From assembly GCA_002633025.1 (NCBI GenBank), contig NMRB01001153.1:122164-186163 (forward strand): a DNA stretch of 64,000 nucleotides, in the 5' to 3' direction. Shown here piece by piece: positions 63,206 through 64,000 of the stretch (position 1 is its first letter; every line of letters starts with the position of its first letter). Both the position numbers and the translations under genes were made by a program. A model generated the notes under the pieces. That model saw only the letters and a program-made list of their open reading frames with translations. It made no database searches and was not told where the DNA came from. The DNA is from Notospermus geniculatus. Taxonomy: Eukaryota > Nemertea > Pilidiophora > Heteronemertea > Lineidae.

Positions 63206-63830
63206 CAGATAAGGCCTGTCCACACGATCATACATTTGTTCAAAACATCATCATACATTTGTATGATGATGTTCATGGACAGATGTTTGATTGTGTAGGC
63301 TGTTTTCCCAACAAAGGAGAACAACAACCAACATGTATGATGATGTTCAAATTTTTAAGGCCCGTCTACACCATCATACATTTGTTCATGGACAAATGTA
63401 TGATCGTGTGGACTGTTTTCCCAACAAACTTGAACATGTATGATGACGTTCAAATTTTTAGCTGCATGTTTCATCTTGCCAACAAATGCACAACATCCCA
63501 AAAAAATTGTATGATGATTTTCATGGACAAATGTATGATCGTGTGGACGGTTTTTCCAACAAACTTGAACAGCATCCTTTATCCTTTCTCTTCTCCATCA
63601 TACTTCATCATACAAATGTCCATGAATATTGGACTGTAGATCGAAATCCACAACAAACTTGAACATCATCATACAAGTTGCTGATGCTGTTTTGAACAAT
63701 GTATTGATGATACATGTATATTATGATGTTCAAACTTTTAGCTGCATTGTGTAGACGGAAATCGACAACAAGCTTGGACATCATCATTTGAACAAAAATG
63801 TATGATCGTGTAGAATCTAGTATGTTACAC
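63206..63830. repeat. Tract of CATCATACATTTG / GATGATGTTC repeats
   Basis: CATCATACATTTGTTC, ATGTATGATGATGTTCA and GGACAAATGTATGATCGTG recur in both orientations, starting GGCCTGTCCACACGATC and ending GATCGTGTAGAATC. The open frame across it is produced by the repeats. Confidence 0.6.
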
Positions 63831-63918
63831 CGGCGATCACATTCTTTGCGAGTGTGCTGGCAGGTTGACCGCATCTGCTGATGAGCAGAAAAAATCAAGA
63901 AAATCTCTCTCTTTCCAG

Positions 63919-64000
63919 GACTCGTCAAAGACCTTGACCTTCATAAATACGACCATGCCAACAAATTCCTGACCTCACACAGCACCTATATTCTTGTAGA
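63919..64000 (+). CDS. Possible exon of another gene, cut by the window edge
   Basis: A strong polypyrimidine tract and acceptor (tctctctctttccag) is followed by a frame open to the window end: LVKDLDLHKYDHANKFLT, then SHSTYILV. In phase 1 the composition is protein-like and differs from the repeats around it. No family is recognised from 27 residues. Confidence 0.4.

Noticed and set aside
63124-63639. 171-codon ORF
   Set aside because: Lies in the CATCATACA repeat tract; the frame is a by-product of the repeats.

Overview
This is a eukaryotic, intron-rich draft-assembly window at about 40% GC. It carries one 610-base run of N, several single-N joins, and dozens of short inverted-repeat (MITE-like) insertions. 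The density of the octamers TACATGTA and TAGGCCTA, the GTCCGTCGTC-type intronic repeat, and the mix of F-type lectin and PAN domains all suggest a marine invertebrate. A cephalochordate or echinoderm seems most likely, but a lophotrochozoan cannot be excluded. No prokaryotic features, RNA genes or CRISPR arrays were seen.

Positions 612-30328 (+) hold the 3' part of one large gene; its 5' end lies before the window. I reconstructed 31 exons, about 4.96 kb of coding sequence. The first 24 encode a cysteine-rich stalk in which 4-Cys exons and 2-Cys exons alternate, nearly all in phase 1-1. Exon 18 also carries a long Lys/Pro/Asn-rich tail with tandem 27-28 residue repeats and many N-glycosylation sequons. 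The last seven exons encode three F-type (fucolectin-like) lectin domains. Domains 1 and 2 keep the RGDCCxxR fucose-binding signature across an exon junction; domain 3 has lost it. The product is probably a secreted or surface glycoprotein with a long stalk and a lectin head.

Positions about 32.1-54.0 kb contain three tandem copies (units A, B, C) of a different gene. Each has a small PAN/apple-like exon ending in phase 0, followed by one or two large terminal exons (type 1, about 367 aa; type 2, 322 aa). Both types begin in phase 0, end in their own stop codon and look distantly paralogous, so they may be mutually exclusive last exons. I do not recognise their domain; they are beta-rich and possibly propeller-like. 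Each unit has a different lesion. The ends of units A and B carry decayed fragments of the neighbouring lectin gene.

Positions 54.0-63.9 kb are almost all repeats, inverted repeats and tandem duplications, with one probable exon of another gene at the right edge. The most interesting genome-level signal comes from comparing duplicated sequences. Again and again the copies differ by a clean 6-base insertion, CATGTA or GGCCTA, placed at a TA. This is what excision footprints of TA-targeting transposons would leave, and MITEs with the matching ends (CA...TG and GG...CC, flanked by TA) are present in this same window.
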